6,598 nt of DNA, taken from the NCBI GenBank assembly GCA_021372715.1, contig JAJFTX010000067.1:1-6598 (forward strand), read 5' to 3'. Position 1 is the stretch's first letter. Every line of letters begins with the position of its first letter. The position numbers were made by a program, and so were the translations under genes. Positions 1-5,284 of this stretch are shown piece after piece. Under the pieces are notes generated by a model. It did no database searches. It saw nothing but the letters and a program-made list of their open reading frames with translations, and was not told the DNA's origin. The stretch is from Methanobacterium sp. (GTDB taxonomy: Archaea > Methanobacteriota > Methanobacteria > Methanobacteriales > Methanobacteriaceae).

Positions 1-384
1 GTATTCATCCGGATTCTTGGTTAATTGGGTGTGGATCACCATATCTTCCAGGATGATTTTCCCATTTTTAATATCTTCTATAACATTCCTTACTATTTTA
101 ACTGCTTTTTTGGGTGATCCTTCTTTTAAAAGTGCTATTAAAATTTTTTCCTGGGTTTTTTTAGCAACAGGGGCCCAGTCACGTCTTACCAGTTCAAGAC
201 CTTTAACCACGATGTTACCATCTTGGATTAGGGCGTATCTTTTTTTAGTTACAAAAAACCCTCTCTGGAAAAAACCTTCAAATTCTAGTTCCATTCCTTC
301 TGGAAGGTTACGGTTTATTTCTAATGTAAAATTCTCTGCTTTGTCTTTAATATTGGAAAAGATATTATTTTCTTTATTATTCAA
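1..384 (-). CDS. polB2: Split family B DNA polymerase, small C-terminal subunit PolB2 (partial, 3' end beyond window)
   Basis: This encodes the thumb-region half of an archaeal family B replicative DNA polymerase, of which 128 residues lie in the window. The hallmark KKRYA is at residues 47-51 (within GFFVTKKRYA), followed by GLELVRRDW at 62-70 and a helical thumb stretch (AKKTQEKIL, about 74-82). From memory these align without gaps to the part of one-piece Thermococcales enzymes just after the palm DTD motif. Nothing upstream encodes the exonuclease or palm: the frame is closed by a TAA just before the TTG at 384. The gene is therefore a separate small subunit, as in Methanothermobacter (MTH208, partnered by the large subunit MTH1208). 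TTG is the only NTG codon before an ATG at 294, which would remove about 30 aligned residues. A GGTG lies six bases upstream of the TTG (391-394). The start overlaps the end of rps8e by 8 bases, suggesting translational coupling. The family is roughly 220-230 aa, so about 100 residues are missing off the left edge. Confidence 0.9.
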   Translation of the reverse strand, partial: MNNKENNIFSNIKDKAENFTLEINRNLPEGMELEFEGFFQRGFFVTKKRYALIQDGNIVVKGLELVRRDWAPVAKKTQEKILIALLKEGSPKKAVKIVRNVIEDIKNGKIILEDMVIHTQLTKNPDEY

Positions 385-757
385 CCATTACACCATTTAG
401 TATGCCGTGTTGACCTGGTCGAGATGTTACTTTTACTTTTCCCAGGTTGGTTTCAACTACAGCGCCCTTGTTTATAATATTCCTTCTTACAAATTGGAAA
501 TTTGCTGTGTTTTCAACTACATTAAGAATTTCAGCCACTTTAACTTCGTTCTTCTGGGGGTCTACTACATTTATTTTATTATCATTGGTTAGTCGTATTT
601 TTTCATTCCCACCTTTGGCTCTGATTTTTTTAAACTTTCTCTCTCCTATTTTGGTTTCTGCAGGGTCTCTTCCAAATTCCATTTTTCTCTTATTACGATT
701 GGATTTTCCTCGTCCACCGGTGGGGTTTCTTAATGATTTTCCTTGCCATATTGCCAT
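377..757 (-). CDS. rps8e: 30S ribosomal protein S8e
   Basis: This is an archaeal/eukaryotic-type small-subunit ribosomal protein with no counterpart in most bacteria, and it binds rRNA in the 30S subunit. The 126-residue product has the expected archaeal length and the typical S8e opening, MAIWQGKSLRNPTGG followed by a very basic Arg/Lys-rich stretch (residues 8-25). An RKMEFGRDPAETKIG region comes next (about 24-38), then a beta-rich body ending in the glycine-rich TSRPGQHGILNGVMVE. The ATG start is set by a clear AGGTGA ribosome binding site four bases upstream (762-767, minus strand). The gene overlaps polB2 downstream by 8 bases, so the two probably share an mRNA. It is divergent from hypE across a long AT-rich gap that must contain its promoter and leader. 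The identification rests on whole-length resemblance and is secure. Confidence 0.96.
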   Translation of the reverse strand: MAIWQGKSLRNPTGGRGKSNRNKRKMEFGRDPAETKIGERKFKKIRAKGGNEKIRLTNDNKINVVDPQKNEVKVAEILNVVENTANFQFVRRNIINKGAVVETNLGKVKVTSRPGQHGILNGVMVE

Positions 758-761
758 TCTT

Positions 762-767
762 TCACCT
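762..767 (-). promoter_or_regulatory. Ribosome binding site of rps8e
   Basis: AGGTGA on the minus strand lies four bases before the ATG at 757. It matches the complement of the archaeal 16S rRNA 3' end (ATCACCTCC). It supports the chosen start of rps8e. Confidence 0.8.
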
Positions 768-788
768 ATCTATGATCTTATTTTATTA

Positions 789-835
789 ATGAAAGCATTT
801 TGCATGTTTAATAATTTTAATTTTAATGCTTTCAT
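789..835 (-). repeat. 11-base inverted repeat in the rps8e leader
   Basis: ATGAAAGCATT at 789-799 is the exact reverse complement of AATGCTTTCAT at 825-835, with a 25-base AT-rich spacer. It lies 32 to 78 bases upstream of the rps8e start codon. If transcribed with rps8e it could form a stem-loop in the 5' leader. Ribosomal protein genes are often controlled through leader structures, but there is no direct evidence here and AT-rich sequence yields such repeats by chance fairly often. Confidence 0.45.
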
Positions 836-849
836 GTTGAATTTCAACA
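835..849. repeat. Short palindrome, operator-like
   Basis: TGTTGAA-T-TTCAACA is a perfect 7-base inverted repeat with a one-base centre. It directly abuts the longer inverted repeat on the rps8e side. It has the shape of a dimeric regulator site, but no regulator can be named. Confidence 0.35.
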
Positions 850-1034
850 ATCAACTATTCACATTATTATAATTAATAAATGAATTATTTTAATTATATT
901 TTCAGAAGTATAATCTTTGTTGATGTATCTGAATATATACATTATAATTATACTTAAATATATGTAGATTTCAAATGAAAATAAAAAGAATTTTTAATAT
1001 CTTTTAATGTTTCCATTTACTTTAGGATTTATTA

Positions 1035-1043
1035 TTATAAAAT
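1035..1043 (+). promoter_or_regulatory. Possible TATA box of hypE
   Basis: TTATAAAAT resembles an archaeal TATA box. Transcription would begin about 25 bases downstream and leave a leader of roughly 70 bases before hypE. Other AT-rich candidates lie nearby, so the choice is weak. Confidence 0.25.
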
Positions 1044-1127
1044 TCTTTCAGATAATATGGAATTATTAATCCATTATAGAAGATTAATGATAATAAAGAT
1101 AAAAATTTTTTTTACTTTTAACGTTAT

Positions 1128-1133
1128 AGGTGA
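1128..1133 (+). promoter_or_regulatory. Ribosome binding site of hypE
   Basis: AGGTGA lies six bases before the ATG at 1140, matches the archaeal 16S rRNA tail and fixes the hypE start. Confidence 0.8.
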
Positions 1134-1139
1134 AAATAT

Positions 1140-2150
1140 ATGAAAATTAACATGTCTCACGGGGCTGGCGGAGAAATAATGCAAAGCCTCATATCCGAGA
1201 TAATACTGGGAAATATCAAGAATAAGAAGGTTAATGATGGAGTAGGATTAGATGAACTGGATGATGGGGCCACCATACCTCTGGGTGAATATGAAGTCGT
1301 AATCAGTACGGATAGTCACACAATTGATCCAATTTTCTTCCCAGGAGGAGATATTGGGAAAATATCCATAGCGGGAACTGTAAATGATGTCTCGGTAATG
1401 GGTGCTAAACCACTGGCCATTGCCAGTGCAATGATTATTAGTGAAGGGTTCTCCAGTGATGATCTAGAGAAAATTATCCAATCCATGGATTCCATATCCA
1501 CAGAATCAGGAGTTGCTATAATAACCGGTGATACGAAGGTTATGGAGAAAGAAAAGTTAGATAAAATTATCATAACCACTACAGGCATTGGAATAGTTAA
1601 AAAAGGACAAGTAAAAAGGGATTCTGGTCTTAAGGTGGGCAATAAGATCATACTAACCGGCAGTGTAGGGGATCATGGAATATCTATCATGTCTTTCCGA
1701 GAGGGTTTTGGTTTCCAGACCGATCTTAAATCTGATGTAGCCCCTGTATGGGGGATGGTTAAGGCTGCATTGGATATTGGGGGAGTTACTGCAATGAAAG
1801 ACCCTACCCGTGGGGGAATAGCCAATGCTCTAAATGAGCTTGCCTCTAAATCAGGTGTGGGAATGTTAATCGATGAGGAAAAGATACCCTTTAAAAAAGA
1901 AGTGATAGCAGCATCCGAAATGTTGGGGATAGACCCTTACGAGGTAGCTAATGAAGGAAAAGTAATATTTGGTGTCGAAGAGGATAAAGCCCAGGAAATA
2001 TTAGAGGCCATTAGAAAAACAAGATATGGTGAAGAAGCACAAATAATTGGTGAAGTTACAGAGGATCAACATGTTATATTAGAGACCACTCTTGGTGGTA
2101 AAAGAATACTGGAAGAACCTATAGCTGATCCAGTTCCCCGGGTATGTTGA
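1140..2150 (+). CDS. hypE: [NiFe]-hydrogenase maturation protein HypE (carbamoyl dehydratase)
   Basis: HypE works in the cytoplasm with HypF to make the CN ligands of the [NiFe]-hydrogenase iron. HypF carbamoylates the C-terminal cysteine of HypE, and HypE dehydrates it with ATP to a thiocyanate that is passed to HypC/HypD. The 336-residue product ends in PRVC, so the essential terminal Cys336 is present. The N-terminal MSHGAGGEIMQSL, DDGATIP (41-47), TDSHTIDPIFFPGGDIGK (57-74) and AGTVNDVSVMGAKPLA (78-93) belong to the AIRS/PurM ATP-binding half. GDTK at 130-133, GDHG at 177-180 and DPTRGGIANALNE (221-233) are also family hallmarks. Length is normal and the start has a strong AGGTGA site. 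No other hyp or hydrogenase genes are visible nearby. In this organism the enzyme would serve H2-using hydrogenases of methanogenesis. Confidence 0.97.
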   Translation: MKINMSHGAGGEIMQSLISEIILGNIKNKKVNDGVGLDELDDGATIPLGEYEVVISTDSHTIDPIFFPGGDIGKISIAGTVNDVSVMGAKPLAIASAMIISEGFSSDDLEKIIQSMDSISTESGVAIITGDTKVMEKEKLDKIIITTTGIGIVKKGQVKRDSGLKVGNKIILTGSVGDHGISIMSFREGFGFQTDLKSDVAPVWGMVKAALDIGGVTAMKDPTRGGIANALNELASKSGVGMLIDEEKIPFKKEVIAASEMLGIDPYEVANEGKVIFGVEEDKAQEILEAIRKTRYGEEAQIIGEVTEDQHVILETTLGGKRILEEPIADPVPRVC

Positions 2151-2210
2151 TATTAGTGGGGAGTGTTCCATTTAACTTCATTTTCTATGATTTTTGAATA
2201 TTTAGATTTT

Positions 2211-2223
2211 CCATTTAAAATGG
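2211..2223. repeat. Short inverted repeat CCATTT-A-AAATGG
   Basis: Perfect 6-base arms around one base, just upstream of the palindromic TATA region and 61 bases after hypE. It could be an operator for the RDD gene or part of the hypE transcript end. It is short enough to be chance. Confidence 0.3.
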
Positions 2224-2227
2224 TAGG

Positions 2228-2243
2228 TAACTTTATAAAGTTA
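2228..2243 (+). promoter_or_regulatory. Probable promoter (TATA box) of the RDD gene, within a 16-base perfect palindrome
   Basis: TAACTTTATAAAGTTA is a perfect palindrome with the TATA-like CTTTATAAAG at its centre. Transcription starting about 25 bases downstream would be near 2260, leaving a leader of nearly 30 bases before the ATG at 2289, a typical archaeal layout. The symmetry is unusual and could reflect a dimeric regulator site overlapping the TATA box. Confidence 0.5.
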
Positions 2244-2288
2244 ACAAATACATAAATAAATAATTAAAGAATAATTGAGGGATATCTG

Positions 2289-2732
2289 ATGGCAGGATTA
2301 TGGGGAAAGAGATTCGCTGCACTGATTATTGATTTTATAATGATAACGTTATTCTTATGGGTAATAATAGCCCTTCTTTATCCGGTTATTGCAATGACCA
2401 ATTTATTTGCCCTCCTAAATGTGTGGATTCCAATTGCTGCATTTATAATAATCGTATATTTCACTTATTTTGAAGGGAAGTACTGCACTACACCAGGGAA
2501 AAATCTTATGAAACTTAAAATTAGAGCGATTAAAGGAGAAATGGGTTATAAAAAAGCTTTAGTTAGGAGTCTATCAAAGATTTTATGGTTGCCTTTAATC
2601 GTGGATATGATTATTGGTCTATTTATGAGTAGTCCTAAAAAAAGATTATTGGATAGGCTGGCAAAAACAGAAGTAGTGAGTTTGGATGAAGTAGAACCTC
2701 CACTTAAGGTTATGGAGCAATCTACCTCTTAA
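2289..2732 (+). CDS. RDD family integral membrane protein
   Basis: This 147-residue membrane protein has the RDD-domain pattern. The conserved Arg is R8 and the conserved Asp is D15 (KRFAALIIDF), followed by a hydrophobic helix at about 11-33 and a second at about 43-60. A TTPGKNLMKLKIRA loop (67-80) matches the family's T-x-GK motif. R93 starts the third segment (about 95-113), and the ending RLLDRLAKTEVV (119-130) is the usual RDD C-terminal signature. The tail (131-147) is hydrophilic. RDD proteins are widespread, small, and mostly of unknown role; some have been linked to ion transport, which cannot be inferred here. GAGGGA before the ATG is a plausible ribosome binding site. The gene appears to be transcribed alone from the palindromic promoter and converges on the DUF5654 gene. 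Confidence 0.88.
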   Translation: MAGLWGKRFAALIIDFIMITLFLWVIIALLYPVIAMTNLFALLNVWIPIAAFIIIVYFTYFEGKYCTTPGKNLMKLKIRAIKGEMGYKKALVRSLSKILWLPLIVDMIIGLFMSSPKKRLLDRLAKTEVVSLDEVEPPLKVMEQSTS

Positions 2733-2789
2733 ATTTTTTATAAATATAAGAGTATTATTCAATTTATTAAAAAATAAAGAAGAAAAAAA
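2733..2789. terminator. Likely bidirectional terminator between convergent genes
   Basis: The 57-base gap carries a plus-strand T6 run at 2734-2739 immediately after the RDD stop. On the minus strand it carries T7 (2783-2789) immediately after the DUF5654 stop and T6 at 2769-2774. Oligo-T tracts without a strong hairpin are the normal archaeal termination signal. Confidence 0.6.
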
Positions 2790-3053
2790 TTATTCCACGA
2801 TTCTAACTGCTTGTACAGATGGTTTTGCTATTACTTTACCAATGATTATGGTTGCTATTACTGCTATTATGGTAATTATTATTGCATAATAAAGCAAACC
2901 CGTAATTCCGCTTCCAGCTTGGAAATACTGTAAAATAAATGCTTTAATAGCTTCATTCCATGCGAGTGCGGCAATTAGTCCAAAGGCAGTTGTCATCAAC
3001 GTTGCGATAGTTTCCAATACTTGACCTTTCATTTGTTGTGTTTCTTCTTTCAT
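2790..3053 (-). CDS. DUF5654 family small membrane protein
   Basis: This 87-residue protein has no known function and matches from memory the archaeal DUF5654 family. A charged N-terminus (MKEETQQMKGQ) precedes a first hydrophobic helix at about 13-31, which runs into the characteristic AALAWNEAIKAF (28-39). A short GSGITG turn follows (47-52), then a long second helix of Ile/Ala (about 53-76) and a short basic C-terminal tail. The Trp-Asn-Glu inside the first hydrophobic stretch is the most distinctive part. The ATG start is supported by GGGGGAT four bases upstream (3058-3064, minus strand). It has its own promoter region and is convergent with the RDD gene, so it is probably monocistronic. 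A small channel or scaffold role could be imagined, but nothing in the sequence shows it. Confidence 0.82.
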   Translation of the reverse strand: MKEETQQMKGQVLETIATLMTTAFGLIAALAWNEAIKAFILQYFQAGSGITGLLYYAIIITIIAVIATIIIGKVIAKPSVQAVRIVE

Positions 3054-3100
3054 TTTTATCCCCCTTTTCTTAGATGTATGTATATATTTATTTAAATTTA

Positions 3101-3110
3101 CATATAAACT
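3101..3110 (-). promoter_or_regulatory. Probable TATA box of the DUF5654 gene
   Basis: On the minus strand AGTTTATATG contains the archaeal box TTTATAT. It is about 50 bases before the start codon at 3053, giving an expected transcript start near 3080 and a leader of about 27 bases with the GGGGGAT ribosome site. A second AT-rich candidate lies slightly closer (about 3087-3098). Confidence 0.45.
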
Positions 3111-3119
3111 TAATTAAGT
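3108..3119. repeat. 12-base perfect palindrome next to the DUF5654 TATA box
   Basis: ACTTAATTAAGT is a perfect palindrome that sits where the B-recognition element would be expected for the minus-strand promoter. It could be a regulator site. It is low in complexity, so chance is possible. Confidence 0.35.
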
Positions 3120-3284
3120 ACTATTTGGATTTAAGGGAAGTAGTTAAAATTTAGTTTAGTAGAATCATAATTTTAAAAAAACACAATTAAATAAGAATAA
3201 ATTTAATTGATTATAATTAATTTACAAGTAATGAAGTCTTATTCATATATAGAATAAATATTATGATTATGGTTATTAAATATC

Positions 3285-3292
3285 TATAAAAA
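3285..3292 (+). promoter_or_regulatory. Possible TATA box of cbiC
   Basis: TATAAAAA is about 25 bases before the cbiC ATG at 3313, which would give a nearly leaderless mRNA. This fits the lack of a strong ribosome binding site before cbiC. CATATATAG at about 3244-3252 is an alternative that would give a leader of about 40 bases. Confidence 0.3.
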
Positions 3293-3312
3293 TAAATATT
3301 AATGGTAATAAC

Positions 3313-3936
3313 ATGTTTATGGGCGCATCTACTAAACAAGGAAAAGAAATAGCTAATGAGAGCAGGAAAATTGTAAAATCTCTTATTGATCATAAGACAA
3401 AACATTTAAAACCAGAGGAGAGATCGATAGTAGAAAGAATAGTACATTCCACAGCTGATCCAGAATATGCAGATATAACAAAGATGAGCGATGATTTTAT
3501 AAAAGCGAGTTTAAAATCCATACAGGCAGAGGAAGATATACTAACCGATATAACCATGGTAAAGGCAGGAATCAACTCTTACCCTGGAAAAGTAAAATGT
3601 TACATAAACCATGAAAAGACCATAGATATTGCTAAAAAAAAGGGTATTACTCGTGCAGCAGCTGCTATACAGGTAGCTGCCGACCATGATTTTGAAGGCA
3701 TAGTTGCGGTGGGTAACGCTCCAACAGCACTGTATAAGGTAATAGAATTAGTTAATAATAATGGAATAAAAGTTAAATCAGTAATTGGTGTTCCTGTAGG
3801 TTTTGTAGGAGCTACCGAATCTAAAAAAGAACTTACAAATTCAGATATACCCTATTTAATTACAAAGGGACCAAAAGGTGGAACACCTGTTGCGGTGGCT
3901 GCTGTAAATTCCCTAATAAATACTGCTAAAGATTAG
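3313..3936 (+). CDS. cbiC: Cobalt-precorrin-8 methylmutase (precorrin-8X methylmutase family)
   Basis: CbiC moves the methyl group from C-11 to C-12 of cobalt-precorrin-8 to give cobyrinate, late in the anaerobic cobalamin (B12) pathway in the cytoplasm. The 207-residue product is of family length. The motif ERIVHSTADPEYA (41-53) carries the catalytic histidine, H45. It is followed by EEDILTDITMVKAGI, which matches the family's conserved 'tD..Mv.aGI' stretch. Next come the VAVGNAPTALYKVIEL segment and GVPVGFVGATESK, both typical of CobH/CbiC. The ATG at 3313 is followed by another at 3319; neither has a strong ribosome site (only GGTAAT just upstream), so the start is uncertain by two codons. 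It is followed by hemL after 37 bases with no evident terminator, suggesting a tetrapyrrole operon. Methanogens need corrinoids for methyl transfer by Mtr. Confidence 0.95.
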   Translation: MFMGASTKQGKEIANESRKIVKSLIDHKTKHLKPEERSIVERIVHSTADPEYADITKMSDDFIKASLKSIQAEEDILTDITMVKAGINSYPGKVKCYINHEKTIDIAKKKGITRAAAAIQVAADHDFEGIVAVGNAPTALYKVIELVNNNGIKVKSVIGVPVGFVGATESKKELTNSDIPYLITKGPKGGTPVAVAAVNSLINTAKD

Positions 3937-3960
3937 AAATAATTTTTAATAATCAAATAA

Positions 3961-3965
3961 AGGAG
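3961..3965 (+). promoter_or_regulatory. Ribosome binding site of hemL
   Basis: AGGAG lies eight bases before a GTG at 3974 and decides the non-ATG start of hemL. Confidence 0.75.
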
Positions 3966-3973
3966 ATAAGATA

Positions 3974-5227
3974 GTGAGATCCCAAGATCTATTCAAAGAA
4001 TCGAAGAAATATCTTCCCGGAGGTGTAGATTCTCCGGTAAGAGCTTATGAGCCTTACCCTTTTTTTGCAGAAAGAGCTAACGGCTCACACATCTATGATG
4101 TAGATGGGAGAGATTATGTTGATTATTGTCTAGCTTATGGGCCTATGGTATTGGGTCATGCCAATCCTAAGGTAACGGAAGCGGTAAAAGAACAAATTGA
4201 GTTAGGTTCAGCATATGGAGTGCCCACAGAAAAAGAGATTGAATTGGCTAAACTGGTAATAAAGAAAGTGCCTTGTGCAGATATGGTAAGATTTGTTAAC
4301 TCCGGAACAGAAGCCACCATGAGTGCTATAAGATTGGCCAGAGCATATACTGGAAGGAAAAAAATTGTAAAATTTGAAGGATCTTATCATGGTGCTCATG
4401 ACTATGTACTAGTAAAATCCGGATCAGGAGCTATGGGATTGCCTGATTCACCAGGAGTGCCAGAAGAAACTACAAAAAACACCATACTAATCCCCTTCAA
4501 TGATTATGATGCTGTCACTCAATTAATAAATAATCAGAAAGAAGATATTGCGGCCATAATAGTCGAACCAGTCATGGGTAATATTGGTTGTATCCCGCCA
4601 AAAGAAGGTTATTTAAACTTTTTACGTGAAATAACCAATGATAATAATATAGTTTTAATATTTGATGAAGTTATAACTGGTTTCAGATTGGCAGAAGGAG
4701 GAGCCCAGGAATATTATGGTGTAACTCCGGATCTGGTAACGATGGGAAAAATTTTAGGTGGAGGATTCCCTATGGGATCTTTAGCTGGTAAAAAAGAGTA
4801 TATGGAAATGATTGCCCCATCTGGAAATGTATATCAGGCAGGAACATTTAATGGAAACCCAATATCAGTAAGTGCGGGTTTAGCCACATTAAAACAGCTT
4901 AATAATAATTTTTATAAAGAATTAAGTGTTAAAGGTGATTATTTACGTGAGGGAATAACAAATATAATAGATGAACAGGATCTGCAATATCAAATAGCTG
5001 GTTTAAGTTCCATGTTCCAACTATACTTCACAAATAGGGAAGTAATGGATTATAATGATGCTAAAACCTCCCACACAGATAGTTTCACCAAATACTTCCA
5101 TAAACTCATGGATTCTGGTGTTTTTATACCCCCATCCCAGTTTGAATGCTGTTTCATATCACTATCTCATGGTGAAGAAGAGTTAGAACATACATTAGAT
5201 GCTATTAAACAAGCATTGAAGGATTAA
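3974..5227 (+). CDS. hemL: Glutamate-1-semialdehyde 2,1-aminomutase
   Basis: HemL is a PLP enzyme that converts glutamate-1-semialdehyde into 5-aminolevulinate, the last step of the C5 route and the entry to all tetrapyrroles (corrinoids, F430, heme). The 417 residues are of family length. Seen motifs are the opening LFKESKKYLPGGVDSPVRA and the PLP phosphate-binding NSGTEATMSAIRLARA (109-124). FEGSYHGAHD (134-143) and the cofactor-ring aspartate in FDEVITGFR (D231) follow. The Schiff-base lysine is K259 in TMGKILGGGFPMG, and the GTFNGNP loop (290-296) is present. The start is GTG with AGGAG eight bases upstream. It follows cbiC by 37 bases and precedes mtxX by 57, so the three probably form one transcript. 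The K259 context and the GGVDSPVRA opening separate it from other class III aminotransferases. Confidence 0.97.
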   Translation: MRSQDLFKESKKYLPGGVDSPVRAYEPYPFFAERANGSHIYDVDGRDYVDYCLAYGPMVLGHANPKVTEAVKEQIELGSAYGVPTEKEIELAKLVIKKVPCADMVRFVNSGTEATMSAIRLARAYTGRKKIVKFEGSYHGAHDYVLVKSGSGAMGLPDSPGVPEETTKNTILIPFNDYDAVTQLINNQKEDIAAIIVEPVMGNIGCIPPKEGYLNFLREITNDNNIVLIFDEVITGFRLAEGGAQEYYGVTPDLVTMGKILGGGFPMGSLAGKKEYMEMIAPSGNVYQAGTFNGNPISVSAGLATLKQLNNNFYKELSVKGDYLREGITNIIDEQDLQYQIAGLSSMFQLYFTNREVMDYNDAKTSHTDSFTKYFHKLMDSGVFIPPSQFECCFISLSHGEEELEHTLDAIKQALKD

Positions 5228-5284
5228 TAGAATGGGTTGCAGTATAACTGGTGGAATATTCTAGATCATAAAAAAAAGATCATC

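Larger units (their letters stand above)
758..1139. other. Divergent AT-rich intergenic region between rps8e and hypE
   Basis: This 382-base stretch has no convincing gene. It must hold the minus-strand promoter of rps8e(-polB2) and the plus-strand promoter of hypE. It contains an 11-base inverted repeat (789-799/825-835), a 7-base inverted repeat with a one-base centre (835-841/843-849), and a nested dyad (906-914/947-955, inside it 923-928/937-942). TATA-like sequences occur on both strands, but the base composition makes them too common to pick one with certainty. A 21-codon ATG-initiated ORF on the minus strand (835-770) ends just before the rps8e ribosome binding site. It has no clear binding site of its own and is not called as a gene. 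Confidence 0.7.

Noticed and set aside
770..835. 21-codon minus-strand ORF as a protein gene
   Set aside because: It has no ribosome binding site and an AT-driven Lys/Leu/Asn composition. Kept only as a possible leader ORF in the findings.
17..872. Plus-strand open frames at 17-400, 407-592 and 447-872
   Set aside because: They lie antisense to polB2 and rps8e, whose products match known families closely. Their hydrophobic Ser/Phe-rich translations are typical antisense shadows.
1316..1651. Minus-strand open frame inside hypE
   Set aside because: It is fully antisense to a well-conserved HypE region, with no supporting start signal or recognisable product.
3054..3312. Cobalamin riboswitch upstream of cbiC
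   Set aside because: I looked for a B12-box-like GC-rich conserved core. The region is nearly all A/T with no such core.
3217..3405. Minus-strand 62-residue open frame over the cbiC start
   Set aside because: It overlaps the N-terminus of cbiC antisense. The hydrophobic translation reflects the AT-rich gap, and I see no ribosome site.
3390..4399. Minus-strand open frames at 3390-3575 and 4208-4399
   Set aside because: Both are antisense to cbiC and hemL, which are secure by motif.
5231..5284. TTG at 5237 as the mtxX start
   Set aside because: The added 16 residues are not recognisable as part of the family and no ribosome site precedes it. ATG 5285 is preferred.
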